Shown: positions 49,229 to 62,674, counted from the stretch's first letter. The stretch is 64,000 bases of DNA from Dioscorea cayenensis subsp. rotundata (GCF_009730915.1 NC_052489.1:27769916-27833915); one strand, 5' to 3'. The notes: a model not told the origin generated them from the letters alone. Program-made: numbers and translations.

Positions 49229-52200
49229 TCACCTTCCCTCGGAAGTGACCCTATAGAGAATTGGCTCAGAGGGTGAAGGAGAATAGCTTTCTTTGATTTC
49301 AGTTTCCAAGGATGGCTCTGTTTGTTGAACGTGAAAAGAGATCTCTGTTGAGATTCCAGCATTACTGCTGCTGGCATAGCTACTCGTGTCCTTCCACTTC
49401 CAGTCAGTCAAATAACCAGGTCTTGAAGTGACTTCCTTTATATCGATATCACCTACAAGCATAGCCACCACCCGTGACATAGGTGGTCGCAGTGCTGGTG
49501 ATGCCTGAGTGCAGAGAAGGGCAATACTGATTACTCGCCCAACCTCCTCCTCGTTAAATGATGGCAACATTGGATCAACCATCTCCAGCAAAGAGTTCTT
49601 CTCCTTCAGATTCCAGGCCTATGAGCAGGATAGATATAAGGCTGTCTGGATCATAGGAATGGGAATGGGGAATGAGAACGAAGGATGAGTGAGTGAATAA
49701 AAAAATAGGGGAAAAGAGGATGATAATGATGAGCTGTTTGGTTTGAGGGAATAAGGGCTAGGAATAGGAAAAAGTAGTAGAAATATGATCAAAATTACAT
49801 TTATACCCTTTTTTTGATAAATAAAAATCATTTAGTATAAAAATAATGAATTATGTTTAATAATAAAAATTTACCATTATTTATTATTAAATATTTAGAA
49901 TATAATTATTTATTTTAATTTAATATGATCAAATAATTAAAATTAATATAATTAATTCACATATTTAATTAATATATTTAATTATAATAATTAATAATAA
50001 AAATTAATAATAATAATAATAGTTAAAATATAATGATATTTAAATTAATTTATTATGTTAATCAATATATATATTATAACAATTTAAATTTTTAATTTAA
50101 ATTATTATAATTAATTATTTAAAGTAAAAAATTTTATTAACATATAATTAATTAATAAAAATAAAAAAATCACTTATAAAAATAATTTAAATATGATTAT
50201 TTTTAATAATTATTTATTTAAATTGTAATAATTAAATTTATTAATTAATTATATTAATTTTAAATATTAATTAAATATAAATAGAGGGTAATATGTACAT
50301 TTCCATGCTATGAGAGCTAAACCCCCATTTTGTCAAAAGAGTCACACTCATCCACATGCGATTAGTCCCGATTACCATGGAAAAGATACTATTTACGCCT
50401 TTCCCTGGTACTCAAACACTGCAAGCTGATTCACTGGGTGCATGTGATTCCCACTCCCAAGGAGACAATCCATGATCCAAACGGGTCCTAAGTATCAAGT
50501 TATGACGTACAATTCATACTTACAGTATTAGATAGACAAACAAACTCTGATGAAGAATATACCCATTCAAGGAGATAAATTTTTTCTGGCTCCAGGTTGT
50601 GATCACAATTTCCCCTGCCACTAACAACCTCTAAAGCAACAACTCCAAATCCAAAGATATCTGCCTTTTCTGTCAGATGTCCTCTCATGGCATATTCTGG
50701 TGCAAGATAACCACTTCAGAGAAAAAGAACAGTTAGTTCAGAAGATCCATTAAATCTCAGTAATCATGCAAGGCTGTGTTCAGCCTCTGCTAATTCTTAC
50801 ATGGTGCCGGCAACTCTTGTGCTGATGTGAGTCGTTTTGTCATCATAAAGCTTGGCCAGACCAAAATCTGATATCTTTGGGTTGAGATCAGCATCAAGCA
50901 GAATATTGCTAGCCTTCACATCTCGATGCACAATTCGCAACCTTGATTCCTCATGAAGATATGCTAGACCTCTTGCTGTCCCCAAACAGATTTCGAACCG
51001 AGTAGACCAATCAAGGAAAATTTTCTTCTCTACAGTGACACAAGCGCACAGATTTTCATCAACATATAACTATAGAATGAAACGGATACTGTGTAAATGC
51101 ACTAAAGGATCAGATATAGCATACCGAAGAGTGCTTGATCAAGGCTCTTGTTTTCCAGATACTCATAAACTAAGAGCCTATTGTTTCCCTCAATACAACA
51201 GCCATAGAGTTGCACAAGGTTTCGGTGTTGAACTTCAGATATTGTTGCAATCTCTGTCATAAACTGGCGTTTTCCATGGCGAGATGCTTCTAATAATTGC
51301 TTCACTGCCACTACTCTTCCATCAGAAACCTTTCCCTGAAGTAATAATCATGTTTCATGTAATTAGCATTTCAATTTAATATACATGTTTTTAGTGAATC
51401 AATAAAAGTTGACCAACCTTATAAACAGATCCAAATCCTCCCTGTCCAAGCTTATTATCAGGATTAAAGTCTTCTGTAGCATTCCTCACTTCAGCATAGC
51501 TGAATATCTCTGCTTTGGCACTTATTTCTTGCAACTCTGCAAGGTTGTGCATGAAAGTCAATAACACTAGTCTTATATTAATTTGAATTCACGCAAGCAT
51601 GAGATCTGTCAAAAGATGATTAAACCTTGATGATCATCACTACTCAGCTTTCTCTTCCTCCTCAATATAAAGATTCCAACGATTGCAATTAGTCCTAAAG
51701 TTGCAACTGCAATTGCAATCCCTACAGCCAACCCCGTGTGGTTCTTCGATGAAGCAGATGGTGGTTCATTGCTCACAGTTGAAGTAAAGTCTTGAAAATA
51801 TTTTCTACAATAAGCGTATGCAGGATAATTATAATTATCAATGAAAAGGTATAGGTAACTGTACCATAAGGCGAGGCACTGATAGCAGAAACAGAGGATC
51901 CATAGTAACCTTGGTTTACTACACAGCATGTCCCCTTCCCAGCCCAAAAGAAATGAATTTCCAGGAAATTATTAGTTACTGGAACTACATACTTCCTTAC
52001 AACTGCTTTATTTGAGACTCCACCAGCCTCCTTTCTTATATCAAAGTCTTTCTCTTGTCGATTCCCCTGAAACAAAAAAACATCTTGAAAAACTCGAAAA
52101 GTTCCAAGGAAAAATGTAATTGTAAATAAGTTGAGAGAGTGCAAGAGTTGTAATTCATTTGACTACTGAGCCGCCTGGTCTTATTTTCTCTCATGAAATG

Positions 52201-55200
52201 CTAAGGTCTTGTACAGTTTACATGCTTCAATAGATCAGTCCAATGTATCAGCAGATTTTTTAATCTTTTTCTGAAAAGTGAAAATTTCAGTACAACTAAA
52301 GCAAAATTAAACACTGACATTCACAAAAGCTGAATATTAAATAGAGGAAGTAAATATCCGATTACCACTTTATCATCACCAGCAGCAAGGTAAATACACA
52401 TTTTAAGCGACGGCTATTTCTATAAAATAAAAGAGATATATCACCAGAAAATTTAACATGAAACCATTTTTACCTGAATATAAATATCAAAAACTCTCCG
52501 GCCTAAACTATGAGAAGTATGTGAATCCTGGTAAAGGAACTCTGAAAACTGCAGTTTTACACTGTAATTGCCATTCTGAAGTCCAATTCCATAGTATCTA
52601 AGTGATGAGGGCGAAAGCCTTGCAGTTTGGAATAGTTCTGGATCAAGAGTATTCTGAAACTGAGATAAAGTGTTGATAATATAACTGACGTTCGATGCAT
52701 CAACAAAACGACCAACATTGCTAACTGCCCATTTCTGTCCCTCAGTCACAAAGTATGATGCAGTGGTGAGGTCTGCATTGTCAGCTTCATATTCTAATCC
52801 ATCAGAAGCCTGCATGCTTCTATTAGCACCACATTTAATCGCAAAAGACGAATCTGAAACCCATTATAAATCGGTAAAAACACACACACACACACACAGA
52901 CAAGTTCTAAAGATGTACACGCACAAATACATTTTACTTAATGTCTTACAGATTGGGGAACCACGATTGCATGGTATATCTTGTTGGAGACATTTTAATC
53001 CTGAAGGAAGAATGCTGTTGATCACAGCAATATAATCATAAGATTGCACAAAAAACGTCATGCTATTGAAGGTAGGTATTTGTTGTTACCTGCTATTAGA
53101 ATCATCAATCACAAAGTTATTTGCCACCAAATTCCTGTCATCATGAGTAAAGGGAAGGCCACAAAAAATTGGTTTCATTTGCTTTTTCACTTTATTTCCA
53201 TAAAATTAGAAAAAATCAATAAATGAAGTAAATGAGAGCATTGCATTCTTTGAACATACAGATGTAAATTTTTCTGGCTAATCCAAGAAGGAAAACTTCC
53301 TGCAAGTTTATTATAGGATAAATCTCTGCATGAAAAAAAAAATACAGTGAGAGGTATCCTTTAATTAAAGGAAGAAAAATACATGCAAATTAGACTTCTG
53401 ACAATTTAACTCATATTCACATAATCGTTAAACACAAGCAATTCAAAAAATAGGGATAGTCAAAGTAATATATTGAGCAAACAGGTGAACATATACACAT
53501 TGAGAAGGGATGAGCTCTTTTGAGTGGGCAGGCTCCCAAAGAGGCTATTATTTCCAAGGAATCTGCATGAGACATTGAAAACAACTCATATCGCAAAACA
53601 GTAGCATGTGTGTGCTAGAAAATATGAAATTTATGCAAGAAGAATAAGGAAATAAATATATCTTACAAGTAACCGAGAGAGGTCAAATTGAAAAGAGAGT
53701 CAGGTAACGTTCCTGTTATATTGTTGAAGCTCAAATCCCTTTGAACACAAAAATAAGGAAAATTCCGTTCAACTAAACAGAGAAAGCATCTTAAATAGAA
53801 TGACAGACTACATATGAATAATGCATGATGAGGACTTACAACATTTGCAAACTTGTATATCTTGTGAAGTCCTGAGGGATAGCATCAGATATCTTGTTGT
53901 TTCTTAAGACCCTGGGAAAATAAAAGTTTTTCATTATGACATAAGCCATGAAGCATGACATGTTGCAATCTAGAATTTTGAATACTTACAAGGTGCTTAA
54001 GGAAGTCAGGTTGCTAATAACTGCCAAAGAAGATCCTGAACTTAGGAGGTCTCCAATCCTCCTGTATCATACAAATGTCAGTGCCAATCATACTGATCAA
54101 TAACCAAAATGCTTGGGAAGGAAGCAGTGGATGGAATCAGAAAGCCAAAAGAAGATAATTGCAAAGAACCTAAGCAAGGTTGAAGACTTACAAATCAGTC
54201 AATTGCTTGAGATTAGCAAAGTTTGAAGGAATTGGACCTTTGAAGGAGTTCCCTTGCATCCTCCTGTTTAAACATTACAGATAAAACATTATTTGTGAAG
54301 CATCAAACAGATCACTCTAAGAAAGCTAACATTTTAAAGAATATGCAGATAATTGCAATATAGAAATGGTATAAGATTCACAAATGAAATACTTGAGGAA
54401 ATATGCTATTATGCTACTCCAGAGTTCTTTAAGGTAATATGGTACTTATTATAGAAATCAGATGATGTTAAGAAAATCAAGGATTGGTGGCCATTTCACT
54501 GTTTTCATGGATTGTGGAGGGCTTCTAGTTTCGCCACATCTCTCTATGTGATTCACACAAACAATTAGCAAATAAAGAACTCAAAGAATGGACTACATAA
54601 AATGAAATCCAAAAAAATAAAATAAAATAAAATAAAATAAAATAAAATAAAGCATCTTATCGGACATTTAAATTTAAGACAGGATAAAAGAATAATCTTA
54701 CAAAGTGATTAGATTTGTCCAGCTGCCAATGAAGTCTGGAATTTTGCCAGTGAAGTTATTGTCAGATGCCCACCTGAAAACAAATTCACAGAGTTTGGGA
54801 ACAGTTATTCATCAATTTCTACATATCCAAACAAAGAAATTAATACTTACAAGATAGTTAGTTGCTTGAGGTTGGCTAGAGTTGGGGGGATCTCACCACT
54901 TGCTCCGCAACTATCCATGTACCTGAATATGTGAATCAAGTATTAGTTATACAAGAAATTATATATATTATATCAATGGCTAATTTGACTTCAATAATGA
55001 TTACCAGAGAATATTTTACAAGTAAAAAAGAAATAACGACTTACACTTCTTTTAGGTTGCTCAGATTTCCAAGCTCTGAAGGGAGTGAACCATTAAATTT
55101 ATTTGTACCTATCCCCCTGCAAAAGCAGAATAAGATCCCACCTTCAAAACATTTCTTATCTCTGTTTGGAAAGGAGAATTTCGGCCACTGAGGAAGAGAC

Positions 55201-57640
55201 TAATATTTAGAATGAGTCTCTGCCTATTTTAGTGACTTGCATCCCTTACCAAATCAAAATAAAGAAAATCAACGAACTGGTTTATCCACTTTTTTCAAAA
55301 AAGGATAGGGAAGAATAAGTACAACTTGTTTATTTGTGGATAAATATTTTGCTTTGAAAGTAAAAGAAGTAATAATTTCTTACAGTAATATCAGATTCTT
55401 CAAATTTCCAAGCTCCTTTGGTAAAGGCCCTGATAATGCATTAATGCCTACACTCCTGATAATCATGGTAATCATAATGTATTGTGAGAATAAAATATTT
55501 AAACATAACAAATCTATACTATATAACCATAAAAAAAAAAATTTCAAAAAAATGGATAAGCCATGTTGATTAATGTTATATAGTCACAACTAATCTTACA
55601 GGGTTTGCAAAGCCGTCAATTTTCCAATAAATGGCGGCAAGGGTCCTGTAAGATAGTTTTGATCCAGCTTCCTGCCAATTCAATGGAAATGTGATCCTTG
55701 GCCATGTACATCATGCTTTATATTAAGACACAAAAAAAAAAAGGAATATTATGGCCATGACTTGTGCCTGCTACAAATTTAAATTCTTAGATGACTCCTA
55801 AAGATTTCCTGTATTATTCTTTATACAAATCAGTCATAATCACGCAACTTGATATTCTTGATTTTGTCTGGAAATATAGATATGTATGTATAACATGGAC
55901 ATGTATAGTTGATTTCATTTGCAGACAATGACATCTATCTGAAAATCAAAAACCTTCCATAGCGATTTGTGTTGTTCTCTGTTTTATCAACTTGAGTAGT
56001 AATTTCAGGGATGAGGGACACAAAGAAATTATCATTTGAATTAAAAATTGCGTTGCAAAACAGTAGGCTACCATACAGGAAAGTGAGATATGTCAAGTTT
56101 TGCAGCTCCTCTGGTATTTTACCAACAACATCCAAGGCATATACTCTCCTGCATACACAACAAATTTTGTTGGATATTACAAAAAATTACACAAAAAACT
56201 AAATGACCTGAGTGTACAAAATAAAAAGTCTCTCAACAGGAACAAAGTCATGATGATGTGTTTGCAAATGACCTGATTAATGTTACAAGAAGGCGATGAA
56301 TATTTGTGTTCTGCTGGACTTTTACAGTGTTTTTATGACTGCAAGCTTCGTGTACATGTTAAATTAAGCTATGAATGACAAGAATCAGTAACTTAGTGAA
56401 AATGTATCAAGAATAGCTCAACATTCATATTGTTAATTAGGATCACAGAAACAATACTCAGATCATACGACTTATCTACGTAACTAAAAAGCATCAGCAC
56501 TACTGTGAGTTGTCTTCATGTTATGAAAATCTGACTCTTGCTTCCATTATGCTATTTCATGAACTCTCCAAAACACCCTAACAATTTGGTTGGTCCACTA
56601 GATGTTCCATCCTACCTAATTATCCCGACACCCCACCAAGGTTCCTTGAGGAATACATAAACATCAATAAAATTAAATTATATACAATCTAACATATTAA
56701 AAAAGAATAATTAAATCCACTTGTCGCAAGTTCTTGATATCATATAAACATATTAACGGGAGAAGATTGGAAAACATACAACTTAGTGATGTGGCAGAGG
56801 GTGTTGTTGACGGAGCAGTCACATTTGATGGCGGGGTTGAAATCAGGATCGTCGAAGCCCTTCGAGTCAATGGCCCAACCAGTGCATGGATCCCCACTGA
56901 TGTTCCACTTTGCCTGCAGGCGCTGTCTTCCCCCACCTTCCCAAAATTGTGTTCAATGCGACCACTGCAACGTATCATATCAATGCATGCAGAAACATGC
57001 ATTAAGCTGACAGTCGCCATAATTAAGCTTGATTGAACATCCAAATGAATTGAAAAAACTCAAATCTTAATCATAAAGTCAACAGGTAACTTAACCTGCC
57101 TTCTTTCTTATAAATAGTATAAAATTATTCTAAGCTCATGTGCTGAGTCAAATTGTGGCACCACCTTCCCATTTGAAGAATCCCCATGTTTGGTAATCTC
57201 ACTTTCAAGCCTCATGCCATCATATGGTTGTAATTTTGCAAACTACTGAAAATAATTAGAAACCAAATACAAGTTTGGTACAGCCTGGCCCAGACCGATC
57301 ACGGTACCTGAGCTGGAACCGGTCCTTTTACTTGCAACCAAACCAAAGCTAATTTATTTTTACTCTTGAGAATAGTCCAACCCCCCACCACCATTAGAAA
57401 TGGGACAAAAAAAAACATTCACATGTCAATCATGGATAGTATGATACGATACTAGTATAAAGGGAGTACGTGGGCTCAAATCCCTCTCGACGATCGCTAT
57501 CGATCGTTTATATTGCTCAGTCGGAATTTCTATATTATTTTTATACTATCGTATATGATACGTCAGGGTTTCTGATCTGTTTGACATCGTTTATATTCAT
57601 ATAAAAGGATGTTTGTCGTCTATTATTTACATTCACATGC

Positions 57641-57680
<40 letters not shown>

Positions 57681-58239
57681 TCAGTTTCCGTTTCGGAGAA
57701 CAGGAGAGGTACATGAAGCGGGTATTGCATGCCTCTTGCTGCAAACTTATATTATTAAGTTGAAAAAGAAGATCAATCACTGGCCAAAAGCCTGAATTTT
57801 TTTTGTTGTGGTGAAAAAGTAAAATTCATAAGTCACTCTTCACCAAGTAAACATTGAAGAGCTAAACATATAGCCCACGTAAAGTTTGGGCCACCACGCA
57901 CTAAAGCTGCAAGCTGTTACACACTTACACCAGCACAAATTGCAAAAGACAAGTGCATTTTGGAAAGAGGTTCATAATCAAAGCCTCATGGATTTTTGAA
58001 CATTATTGTGTTTACTTCTTTCTTATATCTGAAGGAGGAAGAAACTAATATCCAAATTTAATCTTCTGATAAACAACAAATTGTTGGAGGAGAAAAGCAT
58101 GTAACATACCTTCAGATGGATCAGTCGTAGATTGAGCTTTGAATCTCTGAACAAGAAGCATGACACATAGGAAGCGGAAGCATAAAAGGAAACAGGAACC
58201 GGAGAAGGGAAACATGATCTGCAGCTGCAGCACCATCAT
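49229..58239 (-). CDS. LRR receptor-like kinase C with malectin domain, exon 2 frameshifted
   Basis: Close duplicate of kinase A with the same 24-exon plan. Exon 1 is 58239-58110 (signal peptide with LLVQRFKAQ, then TDPSE). LRR exons, malectin exon (about 52855-52475), TM exon ([20 protein letters not shown]) and kinase exons follow, with [25 protein letters not shown] and [11 protein letters not shown] intact. The last exon ends at 49229. In exon 2 (56965 to about 56780) there is one extra base relative to A, in the TTT at 56909-56911. It shifts the frame after [11 protein letters not shown] and brings a TGA within about 16 codons. A separate 3-base deletion in the same exon keeps frame. As written, the receptor would be truncated before the LRRs. 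Either a young pseudogene or an assembly error. Confidence 0.87.
49640..50488. mobile_element. PIF/Harbinger-like MITE in last intron of kinase C
   Basis: An 849-bp insertion flanked by the 3-bp duplication TAA (49637-49639 and 50489-50491). The ends are imperfect inverted repeats: left GGCTGTCTGGATCAT, right (reverse complement) GGACCCGTTTGGATCAT. The interior is extremely AT-rich with no ORF. The matching intron of kinase A (about 29809-29830) has the uninterrupted site GATATAAGTATTCAA, a natural empty site. TAA duplication and GTTTGG-type ends fit PIF/Harbinger (Tourist-like) elements. Confidence 0.85.
54616..54650. repeat. (TAAAA)n pentanucleotide repeat in kinase C intron
   Basis: Seven or so AAAAT units absent from the matching intron of kinase A, so it expanded after the duplication. 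Confidence 0.85.
57650..57677. repeat. (TA)n microsatellite in kinase C intron 1
   Basis: Uninterrupted TA run in the first intron. The matching intron of kinase A has its own (TA)n at about 36753-36778. Confidence 0.85.
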
Positions 58240-58375
58240 AAGCTTTCTTTCTCTTCTCTCCGAACAGGACTAGGCTCTTAGAACATCTCAACAAGGAACT
58301 ACAAAGTAAAGCTTGGAAGGAGCAAAGGATAATGGAGATGTGAAAGCGCTGGAGTATGATAATATATCATAAATC

Positions 58376-59076
58376 TGTATTTGCTACCCAGAAATTTTTG
58401 CTTGGTGTTGTAGACTCTGTCCACAGTGTACATATCCTACAGTACCACATTTAATGCTCAGAAAAGTCTTCTTGATGTTAGACCCTTCAATCAAAAAGAA
58501 CCACACACAATTTTTAACAAAAACACAAAACCACACAAGACAGAGAGAGACTAGAGAAGATTTTTGCTTAACTAATTGTTAAGGCCCTAGATATCAAGAA
58601 TGAGTATCTGCTATTGAGAATAATTCATTGCGTTTGCTAACCAGAAAATTTTGCTCAATGTTGTGGACTTTGTCCATAATGTACATCTACTAGACTAATG
58701 CATTTACTAAGAAAATTCTGTTTGATGCTATAGCCTTGCAATTTTAAGAAGACCACATGAGAGAGATACTTGAGAAAATTCTTGCTAAACTAATTGTTAA
58801 GACGGAAGATATCAAGAATGTGTATTTGCTACCAAGAACAATGCATAACATTTGATATCCAAAAAATTTTGCTTGGCTTTGTAGACTCTGTCCACAATGT
58901 ACATCTGCTATCTAAAATAACGCATTTACTAAAAAAATTCCACTTGATGTCACCCTCTGCAATCAAGCTTAATGTCACACCATGCAGTCAAGGAAGACCA
59001 CACGATAGAGACTCTCGAGAAGATATATCGTTTAACTAATTGGTAGGGCACAAGATATCAAGAATGTGTATTCTGC
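58376..59076. repeat. Degenerate tandem repeat array, left part (unit about 220-245 bp)
   Basis: About three diverged units. Each contains TTTGCTA..CCAGAAA, TTTTGCTTGGTGTTGTAGAC, GTACATCT, GCATTTACTA, a CAAGG/AAGACCACA block, CTTAACTAATTGTTAAG and ATATCAAGAATG. The last motif recurs at 58591, 58809 and 59055 (spacing 218 and 246). No ORF is conserved across units. Confidence 0.8.
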
Positions 59077-59081
59077 TTGAT

Positions 59082-59314
59082 TGTTGTTGAAGAAGAAACT
59101 CAGTGTTCTTGAAGAAGAAAACTCACAGTGTTGTTGAAGAAGAAAAAACTCAGAAGAAAAAGACCCTAGAAAAACAATGGTCATAAAGCTATATATCCAG
59201 AAGGCCCCCAAAAGGTGCTGCTTTAAAAAAAAGAAAAGGCCATACTCCCATACTTACAACCATACATGTACCATCCTTTCACCATACTCTCCATACTGCA
59301 AACTATACACAACA
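59082..59314 (-). repeat. 3' LTR of copia element
   Basis: 233 bp. It carries three copies of a 23-25-bp unit with TTGAAGAAGAAAACTCA-like sequence at the outer end, one more than the other LTR. The rest is nearly identical to the 5' LTR. Confidence 0.93.
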
Positions 59315-59323
59315 CTCCCCCTC
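59315..59323 (-). other. Polypurine tract of copia element
   Basis: GAGGGGGAG on the minus strand directly precedes the 3' LTR, as needed for plus-strand DNA priming. Confidence 0.85.
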
Positions 59324-59850
59324 AAACTGGAGCATATACATCTCGCATGCCCAGTTTGAACATGATCTTCATAAAGTGAGCTTTTGGAAGCGCTTTTGTA
59401 AAAATATCAGCTAGTTGTTTTGATGACTGAAGGAATGGAGTGCATATCAGACCACGCATCACAGCATCACGAATGAAATGGCAATCAACCTCGATATGTT
59501 TGGTGCGTTCATGGAAAGCAGGATTATTAGCAATGAAGGTAGGTGCCTTGTCACAATACATAGGTATAGGATGTTGGATTGGTGTACCCATGTCAGTTAG
59601 TAAGGAAGAAATCCATAATAATTCACAAGTAGTATGGGTCATTGCTCGATATTCAGATTCAGCACTAGATCGAGAAACGACATGTTGCTTCTTGCTTCTC
59701 CAAGTGACAAGATTACCACCAACATAAGTACAATATCCAGTAATTGAGCGCCTATCTTCATTGGATCCTGCATAGTTAGCATCGGAAAAACCAACAAGGT
59801 TTAAATGTCCATGAGATTTAAAGCATAAACCATTGCCCGGGGAAGACTTT
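59322..59850 (-). pseudogene. Copia RNase H region
   Basis: Minus-strand frame with the SDANYAG, RSITGYC, SRSSAESEYRA and QLADIFTKAL-type motifs of the copia RNase H domain, ending at a stop at 59322. It is out of frame with the reverse transcriptase segment that ends at 59849, so a frameshift lies near 59850-59870. Confidence 0.88.
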
Positions 59851-60445
59851 AGATAGCGAACCCTGTATGATATACTGCATTCCAGTGGACCTTTTTAGGC
59901 TTTTCCATGAATTGACTCACTCTTCCAACAGCAAAGGATATATCTGGTCGAGTGACTGTAAGATACAAAAGTTTTCCCACAATGGTTCGATAACGTCGAC
60001 TATCCAAATAGTCTGGACTATTGGGATCATTCAAATTCACTTTTGGATCCATTGGGGTAGATACAGGCTTACAATCCAAAAGCCCAACTTCAACTAATAA
60101 ATCAAGAACATATCTCCTTTGTGAAAGAATAGTGCCATCATCCGTAGGGGTGACTTCAATACCAAGAAAATATCTAAGTAGACCGAGATCTTTTGTAACA
60201 AATTGAGAGTGAAGAAAGTGTTTGGTATCTTCAATACCATTTGTGTCACTCCCAGTGATAAGAATATCATCAACATAGACAATAAAAATAACAGATCCAA
60301 AATCACGATGCATGGTAAAAACTGAGTGATCGGCGGAGGAACGTGCAAATCCAAAGCTTTCAATAGCCTTACTAAACTTATCAAACCATGCACGAGGACT
60401 TTGTTTAAGACCATAGATTGCCTTTTTAAGCTTGCAAATATGATG
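59849..60445 (-). pseudogene. Copia reverse transcriptase, C-terminal part
   Basis: Contains the catalytic YVDDILITG motif, [11 protein letters not shown], and the KLLYLTVTRPDISFAVG connection. It is separated from the N-terminal half by a one-base loss in the run of G near 60447-60455. Confidence 0.9.
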
Positions 60446-61002
60446 TTGCTCCCCTGAATGGCAAATCCAGGAGGTTGTTGCATGTAAACATCCTCAAAGA
60501 GATCACCGTATAGAAAGGCATTTTTATTATCAAGTTGATAAATGTACCATCCAGAATTCACAGCAATAGAGATCAACACTCTAACTGAGTTAAGCCGTGC
60601 AACAGGCGAGAGAGTCTCAAAGTAATCAACTCCATAAGTTTGAGTATACCCTTTCGCAACAAGTCGAGCCTTGTAGCGCTCAATAGATCCATCAGGTAAG
60701 TACTTGATAGTAAACACCCATCTACAACCTACTACATCCACATCAAAGGGAGGATTGACAAGCTCCCAGGTTCCACGTGACTGCAAAGTAGCAATTTCCT
60801 CTTCCATAGCAAGTCTCCATTCTGGAATTTGATTTGCCTCATCAAAATTTCTAGGAACATAGGTGCTATCAAGTGTAAGAGCAAACTGTCGAGAATGATG
60901 ATCCAGTCCAGATAAAGATGTATAATTAGAGATACAATCACCGAGTAGGTGGTGGACATGATCTTGGGGCCTTGCGAAGATCAATAAGCAACTGAAGATC
61001 AT
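60440..61002 (-). pseudogene. Copia reverse transcriptase, N-terminal part
   Basis: Contains WRLAMEEEI, the CRWVFTIKY stretch, [22 protein letters not shown] and an [18 protein letters not shown] segment typical of plant copia reverse transcriptases. It is in a different frame from the integrase ORF just upstream (which ends at 60938), so another shift lies in the overlap. Confidence 0.9.
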
Positions 61003-62194
61003 TTACACTATCAGATGATGGATCTCCTTCATATGAAGCATCTTCTGGTAGAGCTTGAGAATTTTCTATGGTAGTAGTGAGTGGTTCTGTCTCAATCTGG
61101 ATAGTGGGAATTTGTTTATGTCTACGCTGATAGACCTTTTGAAACTCATGTCTTATGTTTGAAGGTGGAATGATAATGGGAGGATATGTAGATGTAGGTA
61201 AGGGTATTTCATCAAGTCCATTGGAATCTAAGGATTTTCCTTCTTTAGAGTAATATGGAATATCCTCAAAAAATGTTACATCGGCACTCACATAGTAACG
61301 TCTTGTGTTTGAATCATAACACCGATAGCCTTTTTGAGTTCGAGAGTAACCAACAAACACACATTTCACAGATAGAGGAGATAACTTATCAATTTGAAAT
61401 TGGTGAACAAAACAAACGCAACCAAACACACGAGCTGGGATAGGAAAAACATCTATTTCTGGACATAAAAGAGAAATAGGTACCTTTCCACCAATAATAG
61501 ATGAGGAAACTTGATTGATGAGATAGCAAGCAGTGAGAACAGCATCTGGCCAAAGAGTACTTGGAACATTCATCTGAAACATGATCGTACGAACCACATC
61601 CAACAAATGCCTTAGCTTTCGTTCAGCTACTCCATTTTGTTGGGAAGTATGAGCACAAGAAGTCTGATGCAATAATCCCAACGTTTCAAAAAAGGACTGA
61701 AGAGTAGAGTTCATGAACTCCAAACCATTATCTGAGCGAAAAATGCGAATAACAGTAGAAAACTGTGTTTTTATTTGAGCAAAAAACTTCTTAATAACAT
61801 CAGGAGTTTCAGATTTCTGACCTAACATGTAGACCCAAGTGACTCTGGTACAATCATCAACCAAAACCAGAAAATATTTATAGCCCTTAACATTAGTAAT
61901 ATTACAAGGACCCCATAAATCTGCATGAACAAGAGCAAAGGGCATAGCTTCTCTTTTGTTACTTCTAGCAGAAAAACTTGATCTGTGATGCTTACCAAGC
62001 TGGCAAGCCTCACAGTCCAATGACTTGATAGATTCTAACTCTAGAAACTGACGCTTCAAGACAGAAAGGCTAGGGTGACCCAGACGACGGTGTATTTGCA
62101 CAGGAGACAACTGAGTGGCAGAAGCAACAGGAAAGGCATCGGTAGATAAATAGTAGAGGCCATTCTTCTCATAACCCCCACCAATCGCATTCAT
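60938..62194 (-). pseudogene. Copia integrase
   Basis: 418 codons open. It has the N-terminal HHCC zinc site (HRRLGH with C..C in CEACQLGKH) and the catalytic D, D, E residues in VHADLWG, FRSDNGLEF and QNGVAERK. The GVFVGYS-type C-terminal fold motif is seen as CVFVGYS. It is cut off from the protease upstream by an in-frame stop. Confidence 0.92.
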
Positions 62195-62197
62195 CGT

Positions 62198-62674
62198 CTA
62201 GAGATTCTGCAGGACAAAAAATGACTGATAAAACACAGCACGACAGTTTAAGGCTTTAGTAATTTGGCTTATTGATAACAAACTGAGAGCAAACTCTGGA
62301 GCATGTAGAACATCATGTAAAGACAAAGTTTCTGACACAGGGACAATTCCTTGAGCAGTAATAGGTGAAAGGGAACCATCTGCAACTCTAACATTAAAGG
62401 GATTGGACAGCTTATGCAAAGAAGAAAATTGAGATGCATTGCCAGTAATATGTAATGAGGCACCAGAATCAGCTATCCACTCATTTGTAGAGAAACTGCC
62501 TAAAGCATGAATACTATGTAGTTGGATGAACAGTAACTGATGCAGCTGTGGTAGAAGCCATGGCAGGACTAGAGCTTGAACTGGGAATACTGGGAGTATT
62601 CCCAGTAATATGATTCTCTGTACTCTGACTAACTTGATTAACCCTCGAAAGGATAGCCAAACTTTTGCCAACAT
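62198..62674 (-). pseudogene. Copia protease region
   Basis: The aspartic protease motif ADSGAS sits in WIADSGASLHITG, followed by LHDVLHAPEF and LLSISQ, the usual copia protease pattern. The frame ends at a TAG at 62198-62200 just before the integrase frame. Confidence 0.88.

Larger units (their letters stand above)
48452..58239. repeat. Segmental duplication: ZIP 3' end plus receptor kinase
   Basis: Second copy of the block 28613-37024 (ZIP intron 2, exon 3, intergenic junction, kinase A). Similarity extends through introns as well as exons, so the duplication is recent relative to kinase B. Differences include a MITE at 49640-50488, a (TAAAA)n tract at about 54616-54650, a (CA)n at 52881-52898, and extra sequence in the first kinase intron. 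Confidence 0.85.

Noticed and set aside
57340..57560. Extra sequence in kinase C intron 1 considered as a defined transposon
   Set aside because: A box-B-like word and GGTACC-rich text are present, but no inverted ends or target duplication could be set.
58376..59076. CRISPR-like array
   Set aside because: Units are about 220-245 bp, diverged and without a constant short repeat/spacer pattern, in a plant chromosome.
60732..60959. Overlapping minus-strand frame in the retrotransposon
   Set aside because: Shadow frame of reverse transcriptase with no domain content.
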